NCBI GenBank assembly: GCA_030427805.1
Contig: JAUICP010000003.1
Span: 443,758 to 507,757, forward strand
DNA from: Bdellovibrionia bacterium
Lineage (GTDB): Bacteria > Bdellovibrionota > Bdellovibrionia > Bdellovibrionales > JAGQZY01
DNA: 64,000 bases
Reading direction: 5' to 3'
The position numbers and the translations under genes are program-made. A model generated the notes under the pieces. It did not search any database. It was not told where the DNA came from and worked only from the letters and a program-made list of their open reading frames with translations. This document shows, piece after piece, positions 49,248 through 57,635 of this stretch (position 1 is the first letter of the stretch; every line of letters starts with the position of its first letter).

Positions 49248-50468
49248 ATGAGTAAATCTGAAATTGTGGTAAAAAAATTTGGTGGAACAAGCGTCGGCTC
49301 CCTTGAACGAATTGATATGGTCGCTGAGCGAATTTTTGAAGATGCAAAGAAAGGGCAAAAGCCCATCATCGTTGCTTCCGCCATGTCTGGAGAAACCAAT
49401 CGATTGGTCGAATTGGCCAACCGCATGTCTCCAGATTATAGAGGCCCCGCCTACGATATGCTCGTAGCCTCGGGGGAGCAGGTTTCAATTTCTCTTCTCA
49501 CCATGGCTTTGGCTAAAAGAGGTCTGGCGGCACAGCCCCTCCTCGCCTATCAATTGGGAATTAAAACCGACTCGATCTACTCCAAAGCGAAAATTCTCGA
49601 TGTGAATGGCAAAAAGCTCACTGACCTCGCTGAAAAAAACATTATTCCTGTGGTCGCAGGCTTCCAAGGAATTGATGAAGAAACTAATGTAACAACCCTC
49701 GGAAGAGGAGGCTCTGATACAACGGCTGTAGCCCTCGCCGCCTCTATTCAATCCGATGTTTGTGAAATATACACCGACGTGCCCGCCGTTTTCAGTGCGG
49801 ACCCGCGGCTCGTAAAAAAGGCACGTGAAATCCCCGCCCTTTCCTACGAAGAAATGATGGAAATGGCCTCCCTAGGCTCAAAGGTACTTCACATTCGAAG
49901 TGTAGAAATGGCTGTAAAGTACGGAGTCAAAGTTCACTTGCGTTCAACATTCGAAAAAAGAGAAGGTACTTGGATTGTACCTGAAGGAGAAGTTGTGGAA
50001 AAACCCCTCGTATCCAGTGTCACCCACGATGCATCAACCCTCGTTGTTAAACTCTTCCCCGTTCCAAAAGGGCCTGAGTTCCTGAGTCAGCTCTTTGATC
50101 AGCTTTCTGCGAAAGGAGTCGTGGTGGATATCATTACCCAAAGCCAGAACGAAGAAGGTCAACGTCTTGCTTTTTCTATTAACAAAGAAGACCTTGCTAA
50201 CACCAGAAGCGTCCTCAAAGAACTCCTTCCCCCAGGGATTGAAGCCATTGAAATGGATCATATGGCTAAGATTTCCGTCGTAGGGGTCGGAATGAGAACC
50301 CATTCCGGAGTCGCTGCGAAGTTTTTTAAGGTTTTTGCCGAAAACAAAATTCCGATTCACCTTGTGACGACTTCTGAAATTAAAATTAGTGCGGTTATCG
50401 ACAATGATAATCTAAAAACAGCTGCTGAAATTCTTCACCAAAAATTCGATTTAGACACCCAGGCTTAA
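49248..50468 (+). CDS. lysC: Aspartate kinase
   Basis: The ATG at 49248 is eight bases after AAGGTG and starts MSKSEIVVKKFGGTSVGSLE; the frame from 49197 adds 17 unlikely residues. The kinase domain has KFGGTSVG, ASGEQVS and LGRGGSDTTAVALAA, and the last ~150 residues hold two ACT domains (SVTHDASTLVVKLF, AKISVVGVGMRTHSG) that usually bind lysine or threonine as feedback signals. It phosphorylates aspartate, the first step towards lysine, diaminopimelate, methionine and threonine. The lysA start follows one base after its stop, so the pair is an operon for lysine and peptidoglycan precursor synthesis. Confidence 0.97.
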   Translation: MSKSEIVVKKFGGTSVGSLERIDMVAERIFEDAKKGQKPIIVASAMSGETNRLVELANRMSPDYRGPAYDMLVASGEQVSISLLTMALAKRGLAAQPLLAYQLGIKTDSIYSKAKILDVNGKKLTDLAEKNIIPVVAGFQGIDEETNVTTLGRGGSDTTAVALAASIQSDVCEIYTDVPAVFSADPRLVKKAREIPALSYEEMMEMASLGSKVLHIRSVEMAVKYGVKVHLRSTFEKREGTWIVPEGEVVEKPLVSSVTHDASTLVVKLFPVPKGPEFLSQLFDQLSAKGVVVDIITQSQNEEGQRLAFSINKEDLANTRSVLKELLPPGIEAIEMDHMAKISVVGVGMRTHSGVAAKFFKVFAENKIPIHLVTTSEIKISAVIDNDNLKTAAEILHQKFDLDTQA

Positions 50469-50469
50469 A

Positions 50470-51678
50470 ATGGCATTTTTTTATAAAGATCATTCCCTGC
50501 ATATTGGAAACGATTCGAACTCACTCGATCTCCAATCTTTTTCGCGATCAAAAGAGCATCCGTTCTACATTTACGACTTAGATATGGTTGAGGAGAATTT
50601 TAAAATCATGGATCAAGGGCTCAACTTTGACCATAAGATTCACTTCGCCGTTAAAGCGAACAGTCATCCAAAGATACTCGCGCACCTTGCACGTCTCGGT
50701 GCTGGCGCCGATGTCGTGAGCCAGGGAGAAATAGAACTGGCCTTAAAAGCGGGCTTCCTCGCGGATACGATCATTTTTTCAGGTGTTGGAAAAACCAAGC
50801 GTGAATTAGAATTTGCCATACAAACAAATATCAAACAAATTAATGTCGAGTCGGCCCCCGAACTGAAAAGAATCGCCGAACTCAGCGTAAAACTAAACAC
50901 AAAGACGAAAGTAGCTTTGCGCTTTAACCCAGATGTTAACCCGGTCACGCACCCCTACATAACTACTGGATTTAAAGAAAATAAATTCGGAATGGACTGG
51001 CAACAGGTCGAAGAATGTCTTGAAGTCATTAAAGGTCACTCCCATTTAGAACTCATGGGATTGACTTTGCACATAGGCTCCCAACTTCTTGATCTTCAGT
51101 CCCTTGAAGATGCCATTTTAAAAACCCTTGAAGTCGAAAAAGAAATTAGAGAGCTCGGATACCAATTAGGTCGCTTTGATGTCGGCGGCGGAGTTGGGGT
51201 CTTCTACGACCGTGAAGATATCAAATCCGATCACGAACTTCTTCGCAATTACCTGGATCTTCTCAATAGGCTTCTCAAAGACTACGAAGGACAAGTTCAG
51301 CTAGAACCCGGAAGATCCATCGTGGCTCGATCGGGACTTCTCATTAGTGAAATTCAATACGTCAAAGAGACTTCTGCAAAAACCTTCGCTATTTTAAGTG
51401 CGGGCATGAATCATTTTATGCGCCCTTCACTTTACCAAGCCTTTCACCGACTCCTTCCTCTGACCCAGAAGGATCGCCCTAAAAAGCTCTACGATGTTGT
51501 TGGCCCAATCTGTGAATCCTCGGATTGCTTTGGAAAGGACCGCCTCTTACCCGAACTCGAAGAGGGCGATTTTATGGCCATTGCCGACACCGGGGCCTAT
51601 GGTTCTGTTATGGCCAATACTTACAATGCCCATCCCTTACCCGAAGAGTTTGTTTACTATCGGGGCGACTTGATATAG
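50470..51678 (+). CDS. lysA: Diaminopimelate decarboxylase
   Basis: The PLP lysine sits in HFAVKANSHP; other marks are HIGSQLLDLQ, FDVGGGVGVFYD (phosphate grip), QLEPGRSIVARSG and GPICESSDCFGKDR, the Cys and Glu that reach over from the partner subunit, then DTGAYGSVMANTYNAHPLPEE. At 402 residues it is full length. It removes CO2 from meso-diaminopimelate to give L-lysine as a homodimer in the cytosol. It begins one base after lysC, and no ribosome site is needed beyond the end of that gene, so coupling is likely. Confidence 0.97.
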   Translation: MAFFYKDHSLHIGNDSNSLDLQSFSRSKEHPFYIYDLDMVEENFKIMDQGLNFDHKIHFAVKANSHPKILAHLARLGAGADVVSQGEIELALKAGFLADTIIFSGVGKTKRELEFAIQTNIKQINVESAPELKRIAELSVKLNTKTKVALRFNPDVNPVTHPYITTGFKENKFGMDWQQVEECLEVIKGHSHLELMGLTLHIGSQLLDLQSLEDAILKTLEVEKEIRELGYQLGRFDVGGGVGVFYDREDIKSDHELLRNYLDLLNRLLKDYEGQVQLEPGRSIVARSGLLISEIQYVKETSAKTFAILSAGMNHFMRPSLYQAFHRLLPLTQKDRPKKLYDVVGPICESSDCFGKDRLLPELEEGDFMAIADTGAYGSVMANTYNAHPLPEEFVYYRGDLI

Positions 51679-51755
51679 CGCATCATCAAACTCTTGAACC
51701 AGAGTTTTTGACAGGCTGTCGAAGCTGTTAGAGAACTGCTGCACAAGGAGGCCCT

Positions 51756-52442
51756 ATGCGCATACTAGCCATTCTAATATTCACTATTACTAGCTTAGTA
51801 ACCCTGAACCTGATGAGCGCTCGCGGTGAACACACCTACCCTAAAGCTTGGTTTAAAGAGGTCCCCAAAGCCGAAGGCAAGTGGTGGGAGATTCTTCCTC
51901 AAGAAGCCAAAAACGGAGAAGTCATTCTCTCAAAGAGAACTGAACTCGGAGTTTTTTCGAATTTTGCCGAAACACCCGTTGAAATTGACGGTGTTAAATA
52001 CAAGAGTCTTGAAGGTTTTTGGCAGATGATGAAGTACCCCGAAGGCAAAGAAGATCCTCGAAACAAAGCTGGCATTCAATGGGACTTTACTCGGGATCAG
52101 GTCGCGCAGATGACCTCGTTTGAAGCTAAGAAGGCTGGAGATTTGGGCTCAAAAAATATGAAGGCCCTTGGGATCAACTGGGTGAGCTACCAGGGCCGGC
52201 GAATGGATTATCGAAGCAGCGATAAGGGAGAACACTACAATTTGATCTACCGAGCCATGTGGGAAAAGCTCAAACAGAACCCAAAAGTTCTCAGTCTCCT
52301 TTTAAAAACCGGCGATCTAAAATTGCGTCCGGACCACAAGCAGGGAAAAAACCCACCTCCGGCTTGGAAATATCACGAAATTTACATGGAAATGCGGGCT
52401 AAATTGCGGAAAGACCCGAGCCTCATTCAAAGTAGCCTCTAA
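51756..52442 (+). CDS. NADAR-domain protein with N-terminal export signal
   Basis: AAGGAGG lies four bases before the ATG. The N-terminus MRILAILIFTITSLVTLNLM then SARGE reads as a signal peptide or membrane anchor. The body has ELGVFSNFAETPVEIDGVKYKSLEGFWQMMKYPEG, quoted here as GVFSNFAETPVEIDGVKY and KSLEGFWQMMK, which matches the NADAR/YbiA fold (l-S-N-F-x-x-x-P-i-x-i-d-g-x-x-Y-x-s-x-E-x-x-x-Q-x-x-K). Known NADAR proteins act in the cytosol on ADP-ribose or riboflavin-type N-glycosides. Export would put it in the periplasm, where such substrates are not expected. It may be a standalone enzyme acting on external NAD or ADP-ribosylated nucleic acid. Confidence 0.78.
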   Translation: MRILAILIFTITSLVTLNLMSARGEHTYPKAWFKEVPKAEGKWWEILPQEAKNGEVILSKRTELGVFSNFAETPVEIDGVKYKSLEGFWQMMKYPEGKEDPRNKAGIQWDFTRDQVAQMTSFEAKKAGDLGSKNMKALGINWVSYQGRRMDYRSSDKGEHYNLIYRAMWEKLKQNPKVLSLLLKTGDLKLRPDHKQGKNPPPAWKYHEIYMEMRAKLRKDPSLIQSSL

Positions 52443-52443
52443 A

Positions 52444-52486
52444 AGTGCCAATATGGCTTATATGTGGCTTTACAACCAATGGCACT
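52444..52486. promoter_or_regulatory. Inverted repeat upstream of fadD
   Basis: AGTGCCA (52444-52450) and TGGCACT (52480-52486) form a perfect 7-bp repeat 29 bp apart, ending 40 bp before the fadD start. It may be an operator or a transcript-end stem for the NADAR gene; no T-run follows. Confidence 0.25.
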
Positions 52487-52525
52487 CAGGTACTATCAAA
52501 TTGCTATTTAAACGGGGGAACATAA

Positions 52526-54187
52526 ATGGAAACAAAGTGGTTCGAAAACTACTCTAAAGGCGTACCTAAAGAAATCGACATGAGTGCATATACTTCAGCA
52601 CTCGATGTATTCAACAAGTCGGTTGAAAAGTATTACAACAAACCGTGCTTTACCAACTTTGGTGTGACTTTAACCTATGGGGATCTCGATCGCCTGACCG
52701 ATTATTTCGCTGCTTTTTTACAGAAAAAATTGGGTTTGCAAAAAGGAGATCGCATTGCGATTCAAATGCCTAACCTATTACAATTTCCCATTGCCATGTT
52801 TGGCGCAATGAAAGCGGGACTCATTGTCGTTAACACCAACCCTCTTTATACCGCTCGCGAAATGCAGCATCAATTCAAAGACAGCGGCGCAAAAGCAGTT
52901 GTTATACTTGCTAACTCCGCTCACCACCTCCAAGAAATTATCGGTGAAACTGACATTAAGAATGTTGTCGTCACGGAGATTGGTGATCTTCTCGGCTTTC
53001 CAAAGAAATATATAATCAACGCCGTTATTAAATACGTTAAAAAAATGGTTCCATCTTATAGCTTACCCGGGGCTTTTTCATTCAATGAAGTTCTCGAAAT
53101 TGGCAAAGGCCTCTCTAGAGATCCCGTAGAACTTAGCTATGATGACACTTGCTTCTTTCAATACACAGGCGGAACGACTGGTGTTTCAAAAGGTGCGGTT
53201 CTGACCCACAGAAACGTCTGCGCCAACATGTTGCAAATTTCTGAATGGATGAAGCCAGTTCTTAAAGAGGGTGAGGAATCTGTAATTACTCCTCTACCGC
53301 TTTACCATATTTTTTCATTAACGGTGAACTGTATGACTCTGATGTCCTACGGAGCCCATAATATTTTGATTACCAACCCTCGAGACATTCCAGCCTTTCT
53401 CAAAGAAATGTCTAAGTGGGATTTCACACTACTTACAGGTCTTAATACTCTATTCAATGCAATGATGAATCACCCTGACTTTAAAAAGGTCAGTTTTGAT
53501 AAATGTCGTTTTTCTGTAGCTGGAGGAATGGCATTGCAAGACGCAGTCGCCTTGCGATGGAAGGAACTGACCGGAACTCCCATCCTTCAGGGTTATGGTT
53601 TAACAGAGACATCACCTGTTGTTACCTGTAATCCGATCGACGGCGGCGATAAGCTTGGAACCATCGGACTTCCCGTACCGAGTACTATGGTAAAAATCAT
53701 AAAAGACGACGGCACTGAAGCCAGCATCGGTGAAGAGGGTGAGCTTCTTTGTAAAGGCCCCCAGGTCATGGAAGGTTATTGGCAAAAACCCGATGAAACG
53801 GCAAAGGTTATGACCGAAGATGGCTGGCTTAAAACCGGTGACGTCGCTCGAATGGACGAAGAGGGTTTCTTTAAAATTGTCGATCGCAAGAAGGATATGA
53901 TTCTCGTCTCGGGCTTTAACGTTTATCCCAACGAAGTCGAGGATGTAATTGTTAAGCATCCGGCAGTTCTCGAGGTCGCCGCTATTGGTAAGCCCGACGA
54001 AAATTCAGGTGAGGTTGTTAAAATCTTCGTCGTAAAAAAAGGGGATGTGACCGAACAGGAACTCATTGGCTTTGCCAGAGAAAACCTCACGGCCTACAAA
54101 GTCCCCAAAGCGGTGGAGTTTAGAGATGAACTTCCTAAGACTAACGTGGGTAAAATCCTCCGCAGAGCTCTAAGAGACGCTCCCTAA
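52526..54187 (+). CDS. fadD: Long-chain fatty acid-CoA ligase
   Basis: The AMP-forming motifs are complete: YTGGTTGVSKGAVLTHRN (P-loop), QGYGLTETSPVV, DGWLKTGDVARMDEEGFF, and VDRKKDMILVSGFNVYPNEVE, with the catalytic Lys in GKILRRALRD near the end. N-terminal SYDDTCFFQ and IPLPLYHIF-like TPLPLYHIFSL are typical of FadD. At 553 residues it is normal. It activates fatty acids with ATP and CoA for beta-oxidation or lipid building, at the inner face of the membrane. GGGGGAAC precedes the ATG. It has its own transcription space on both sides. Confidence 0.95.
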   Translation: METKWFENYSKGVPKEIDMSAYTSALDVFNKSVEKYYNKPCFTNFGVTLTYGDLDRLTDYFAAFLQKKLGLQKGDRIAIQMPNLLQFPIAMFGAMKAGLIVVNTNPLYTAREMQHQFKDSGAKAVVILANSAHHLQEIIGETDIKNVVVTEIGDLLGFPKKYIINAVIKYVKKMVPSYSLPGAFSFNEVLEIGKGLSRDPVELSYDDTCFFQYTGGTTGVSKGAVLTHRNVCANMLQISEWMKPVLKEGEESVITPLPLYHIFSLTVNCMTLMSYGAHNILITNPRDIPAFLKEMSKWDFTLLTGLNTLFNAMMNHPDFKKVSFDKCRFSVAGGMALQDAVALRWKELTGTPILQGYGLTETSPVVTCNPIDGGDKLGTIGLPVPSTMVKIIKDDGTEASIGEEGELLCKGPQVMEGYWQKPDETAKVMTEDGWLKTGDVARMDEEGFFKIVDRKKDMILVSGFNVYPNEVEDVIVKHPAVLEVAAIGKPDENSGEVVKIFVVKKGDVTEQELIGFARENLTAYKVPKAVEFRDELPKTNVGKILRRALRDAP

Positions 54188-54216
54188 AATAAAATATGAC
54201 ACTCGACCATTATCCT

Positions 54217-54254
54217 GTTCTCGGCTTGAGACTTTTAGTCAAAATGCCGAGAAC
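54217..54254 (+). promoter_or_regulatory. Long hairpin next to the start of the ankyrin gene
   Basis: GTTCTCGGC (54217-54225) and GCCGAGAAC (54246-54254) form a perfect 9-bp stem, with an inner GACT-TTT-AGTC hairpin in the loop. Its 3' arm ends five bases before the ATG at 54260 and covers the place of the ribosome site (GAGAAC). It could control translation or act as an end for fadD; no T-run follows. Confidence 0.35.
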
Positions 54255-54259
54255 ACTAT

Positions 54260-55066
54260 ATGGAAGAGAGAGACAATCCCCCTGGACCTCACTGGTTATG
54301 GATTCACATCGTTCAAATACCGAGCTTAGCAAGCTTATTCTTTATGCTCGGCTTCGTGGTCAGTCTCGAACCTGAAAACCGACAATTACCTGAAGCGACT
54401 CAACTGATCGAAGCAGCCCAGAGAGGTCACATCGATCAAGTCAAAGACCTTCTTCGGAAGGGTATTTATGTCGATTCCCTGCACGACCTCAAAGAAGTCA
54501 ACGCCCTCTACGTGGTCGCGGCCAAAGGACATTTCGATATCGCCCGCCTCCTTCTTGCCGAAGGCGCATTGCCTAACTTTTTTTCTAAATCTGCCTGCGA
54601 TACGAGTCTTCTTTCTTCGATTCGAAATAAAAACTTTAAAATGACCAAACTCCTCATTGAAAAGGGAGCTGACTTTCAGAGAAGCTACGAAGATGGCAGC
54701 TGTAAAACACTTCTACCCATCACTACTGCTAGTCTTTATGGAAATTACGAAGCCGTAGAATACCTCCTACATAAGGGCGCCGAGCTCAGGGAAGAAAGTG
54801 GCCAATATCAACTACTGCCCATACAGGCCGCGGTTTTTGGTGGTCATAAAAAGGTCTTAGAGTTAATTGTGAAAAATGACCCTCAAGGCATTGAAGTCAG
54901 TCAATCTCGAGGAGCTTCTTTATTAACAGCCGCCGAGATTTCAAACCAATTTGGTATCTTCCAGTTTTTATTACAAAACGGAAGTCGTCTTCAGGATTTA
55001 AAAGAACAGCGGGATCTACGAACCCCGGCCTCGATTAACCAAAGGCTCTTAGAAAAAGAATTTTAA
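54260..55066 (+). CDS. Membrane-anchored ankyrin-repeat protein
   Basis: An N-terminal hydrophobic segment (IVQIPSLASLFFMLGFVVS) should anchor the protein, after which five or so ankyrin repeats follow (about residues 45-260), such as EAAQRGHIDQVKDLLRKGI, VVAAKGHFDIARLLLAEGA and TASLYGNYEAVEYLLHKGA. Ankyrin repeats bind other proteins, and bacterial anchored or exported versions act in the periplasm or in contact with other cells. No enzyme domain is present. Its start has a poor ribosome site hidden in a hairpin. The last 18 bp overlap the 3' end of the converging barrel gene. Confidence 0.8.
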   Translation: MEERDNPPGPHWLWIHIVQIPSLASLFFMLGFVVSLEPENRQLPEATQLIEAAQRGHIDQVKDLLRKGIYVDSLHDLKEVNALYVVAAKGHFDIARLLLAEGALPNFFSKSACDTSLLSSIRNKNFKMTKLLIEKGADFQRSYEDGSCKTLLPITTASLYGNYEAVEYLLHKGAELREESGQYQLLPIQAAVFGGHKKVLELIVKNDPQGIEVSQSRGASLLTAAEISNQFGIFQFLLQNGSRLQDLKEQRDLRTPASINQRLLEKEF

Positions 55067-56479
55067 TCGAAGGTCAATTGTTGAATTCAGAAGATTCAAA
55101 GACGTATCACGACTCACACCCGACTCCTCTTGAACGACTTCAAAGTCCACATATTGTCCGTACCAATTGAAGCCAAGTGCGATCAGGTCACTGAATCGAT
55201 ATTGGACCTCTAGCCCCCCAGCAAAACTGAGAGCTGAATCAATGGTAAAGATCTCTCCCGACAAAATGGGGTAGAGATACTCTACATGAAGTGCATAAGA
55301 AAATTTATTCTCCCAAGGAGAAGCGATTCTCGCGCCAAATCCGATAAAACCAACTCCGTTGGCTTCGACCTCTACGACATTGGTAGAAACCCTCGTCAAA
55401 AATGGAAGCGACTGATAGTGAAAAGATGCCCCAAAGCCAAGAGTTCCCAGTCCGAATTTTAAAGCCTCCGGCTGATAACTCACTCTCCCGTATCCTCGAA
55501 TCCAACTAAACTCAGACTCTCGAACCACCAGAGACGACCCATCTTCGGCCTCTGCTGTACCCGGTAGTAAACTTCCACCACCCTCTAGAAAAATATTTCC
55601 CAACTTAAACTGAAGATCTCCGTGTAGGGATAGAAATTCAAAACTGGCAAAGTCTAAATCGGCATTTACGCTCTCAATTTCCTCCGTGAAACTGACGTAA
55701 CTCATACCCGTACCAAGTCCCAGAGAAAAGGTTTTCGGAGTAAAACTCTTACTTGTGATCGTTGTCTTTTTGACAACCTCAACTTGCTCTTGCTCCATGA
55801 CCTTTATGGCATCATCTGCGGTCATTTCTTTGCCTGAAGGACTCTTATCTTGTGCGACGGGAGTGGAATCACCTTCCGTGGGCACGGGCAAACCTTTTCT
55901 TTTGTAATAACGTCTCTTCAACTCTGCCATTGTGGCATCGAACTGATTCGCCTGAATCACATAGACTTTACGGTTCGTGACTTTAAAGCTAAAAATAGTT
56001 TTACTGATCGCCCCATTGGGTGCTTTAACCTGCACCGGAATCTGCACAACTCGCCTCGGCAGAATCAATTGCATAATAAATCGTCCCGAATTATCCGCCT
56101 TGACCGGAAGAAGAGCTTTATCTCGTGCGGAAATTTTGTAAAGTCTCGACTTACCAGAGTTATAATACGTTAAAACCGTATCTTGAGAGAGACTGACCTC
56201 TGATCCTGGTCGAGTCATTCCCGAAATTAAGACGAGCTTTAAAGATTTATACTTTAACTTACGCGGAGAGAGTTGTGGTTCTTCCCATTTAATATCAACA
56301 AAATCTCCGATAGTGGCCGAGTCCTCTTCCATGACTGAGTCTTCTTGCAAAGAATCGTCTCCAGTGGAGCTTGACTCGATATCTTCTGAAAGATCTTCGT
56401 ATTCGTCTTGAGCATTGACGGGATTGATTGAAAACGAAACAAGTGTGATAACTGCAAAGATGAAAAAAATTCGTTTCAT
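55049..56479 (-). CDS. Outer-membrane protein with acidic linker and C-terminal barrel
   Basis: The signal peptide MKRIFFIFAVITLVSFSINPVNAQD is here split as VITLVSFSINPVNA-QD. A Ser/Asp/Glu-rich linker (about 25-60) is followed by a beta-rich domain (about 70-165, GMTRPGSEVSLSQDTVLTYY) with a carbohydrate- or Ig-like look, then a helical basic segment, and from about 250 a barrel with repeated G-x-G-x-s-Y strands, ending LRLKFFF. The GMTRPG-SxVSLS pattern resembles Ig-like domains that add valine-rich adhesion units. Function unknown. It lies 23 bp upstream-to-downstream from the STAS gene on the same strand, so both may be one transcript. Confidence 0.6.
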   Translation of the reverse strand: MKRIFFIFAVITLVSFSINPVNAQDEYEDLSEDIESSSTGDDSLQEDSVMEEDSATIGDFVDIKWEEPQLSPRKLKYKSLKLVLISGMTRPGSEVSLSQDTVLTYYNSGKSRLYKISARDKALLPVKADNSGRFIMQLILPRRVVQIPVQVKAPNGAISKTIFSFKVTNRKVYVIQANQFDATMAELKRRYYKRKGLPVPTEGDSTPVAQDKSPSGKEMTADDAIKVMEQEQVEVVKKTTITSKSFTPKTFSLGLGTGMSYVSFTEEIESVNADLDFASFEFLSLHGDLQFKLGNIFLEGGGSLLPGTAEAEDGSSLVVRESEFSWIRGYGRVSYQPEALKFGLGTLGFGASFHYQSLPFLTRVSTNVVEVEANGVGFIGFGARIASPWENKFSYALHVEYLYPILSGEIFTIDSALSFAGGLEVQYRFSDLIALGFNWYGQYVDFEVVQEESGVSRDTSLNLLNSTIDLRLKFFF

Positions 56480-56502
56480 GGAGGCCCTTTTACTTTAAAA
56501 GT

Positions 56503-56979
56503 TTATTCAGGCTTTAAAAATTTGAAATACTTATTTTCATTAACGTCCATCTCCCAGTCCTCTCCACCGAGGCTCGAAGAATCAAAGTTCACAACAAGGT
56601 TTCCGCCGTCTACAACCACATCTTTTCCTACAAAAAAGTGGGCATCTTTTTCTTCGTCTTGATCTTCAGAATAGAAAGGAACGAAAAGAGATTCGACTCG
56701 ACTGGTCTTTGGCAAAAAGCCTTCCACCATATTCATTTGTAATACGACACTCTTTGGACAGTTTTTAAAAATAAACTGATTCGCTTCTGAAAGAGGTGTA
56801 ATCCATTTCAACCAACTTCGAATACCTACTGAATTGACGGCTTTCACATTCGACATATCGATATAAACATCGCCACCGCTAAGTTGAATTTCTGGAAAGA
56901 CAGCGTCTTCGTCAATATTACCGTTAATTGTCAAAGTTAACTTTCCGTCGACATCTTGCTGAGTAACTTCAAACGCCAT
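56503..56979 (-). CDS. STAS-domain-like protein
   Basis: The first ~100 residues are STAS-like: VDGKLTLTINGNIDEDA, VYIDMSNVKAVNSVGIRSWLKW (the strand-turn-helix that carries the regulated Ser in anti-anti-sigma factors, here N-S-V-G) and FIFKNCPKSVVLQMNMV. The C-terminal ~55 residues are an acidic extension (EDQDEEKDAHFF). It may switch a partner by binding when not phosphorylated, as in partner-switching or chemosensory control, and its neighbours at 57222-60507 are chemosensory in type. No anti-sigma kinase gene is adjacent. The ribosome site is weak (AAAGG). Confidence 0.65.
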   Translation of the reverse strand: MAFEVTQQDVDGKLTLTINGNIDEDAVFPEIQLSGGDVYIDMSNVKAVNSVGIRSWLKWITPLSEANQFIFKNCPKSVVLQMNMVEGFLPKTSRVESLFVPFYSEDQDEEKDAHFFVGKDVVVDGGNLVVNFDSSSLGGEDWEMDVNENKYFKFLKPE

Positions 56980-57221
56980 GTAAAATTGCCTTTCTTAGTA
57001 TTCAAAAAAACACCGGCTACCAAAAAGTCTCTGTGTATTCAGCAGCCAAATGCATCTATATAATACAACAAAAGAAGCTCGTTCGACAAAGAGAGCTTAG
57101 TCTGGATTTAAACCTTACACTGTGCGATATTCACCTACTATGGTCTAGGCATCAGTACTCTCGTCTTTAAAAGATTTTAACATTCGAGTATTTTTAAAAA
57201 GGTGTTCAAAAAGGACGATGT

Positions 57222-57635
57222 GTGTTTCCAAGTAGTACCCGTGTTTTAATTGTCGATGACTCTGATAGCATCAGAGAACTGATCAAAACTTATATGAGAA
57301 GACTCTCTTTCAAAGATATCGATGAGGCTGTCAACGGTGCAGAAGCTTACAGAATGCTTGTCACATCTAAGAATTCGGGAGATATCTACGGCCTTATTCT
57401 ATCGGACTGGAATATGCCAGAAATGAACGGAATGGAGTTCCTAACAAAGGTTCGATCCACCCCTTTTGGCAAAAAAATCCCTTTTATTCTTATGACGACA
57501 GAGTCCGAAAAAGCCAAAGTGGTACAAGCGATCACCTCTGGGGTGAGCAACTACATCGTAAAACCTGTAGATGAAAAAGTTCTTTTAGCCAAATTAACGG
57601 CAACCTACGAGAAATTATTCGGTCAAGAGGCCTAA
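57222..57635 (+). CDS. CheY-like single-domain response regulator
   Basis: GTG start at 57222, nine bases after AAAAGGA. The 137 residues form just the receiver: VLIVDDSDSIRELIK, acceptor Asp in ILSDWNMPEMNGMEF, ILMTTESEKAK (Thr) and YIVKPVDEKVLL (Lys). SDWNMP is the CheY form rather than a DNA-binding regulator. It takes phosphate from a CheA-type kinase and passes the signal to a motor or another target. The kinase-like gene that converges on it shares the stop codons (CTAA), so the two are next to each other but face to face, and this is a likely kinase-regulator pair. Confidence 0.9.
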   Translation: MFPSSTRVLIVDDSDSIRELIKTYMRRLSFKDIDEAVNGAEAYRMLVTSKNSGDIYGLILSDWNMPEMNGMEFLTKVRSTPFGKKIPFILMTTESEKAKVVQAITSGVSNYIVKPVDEKVLLAKLTATYEKLFGQEA

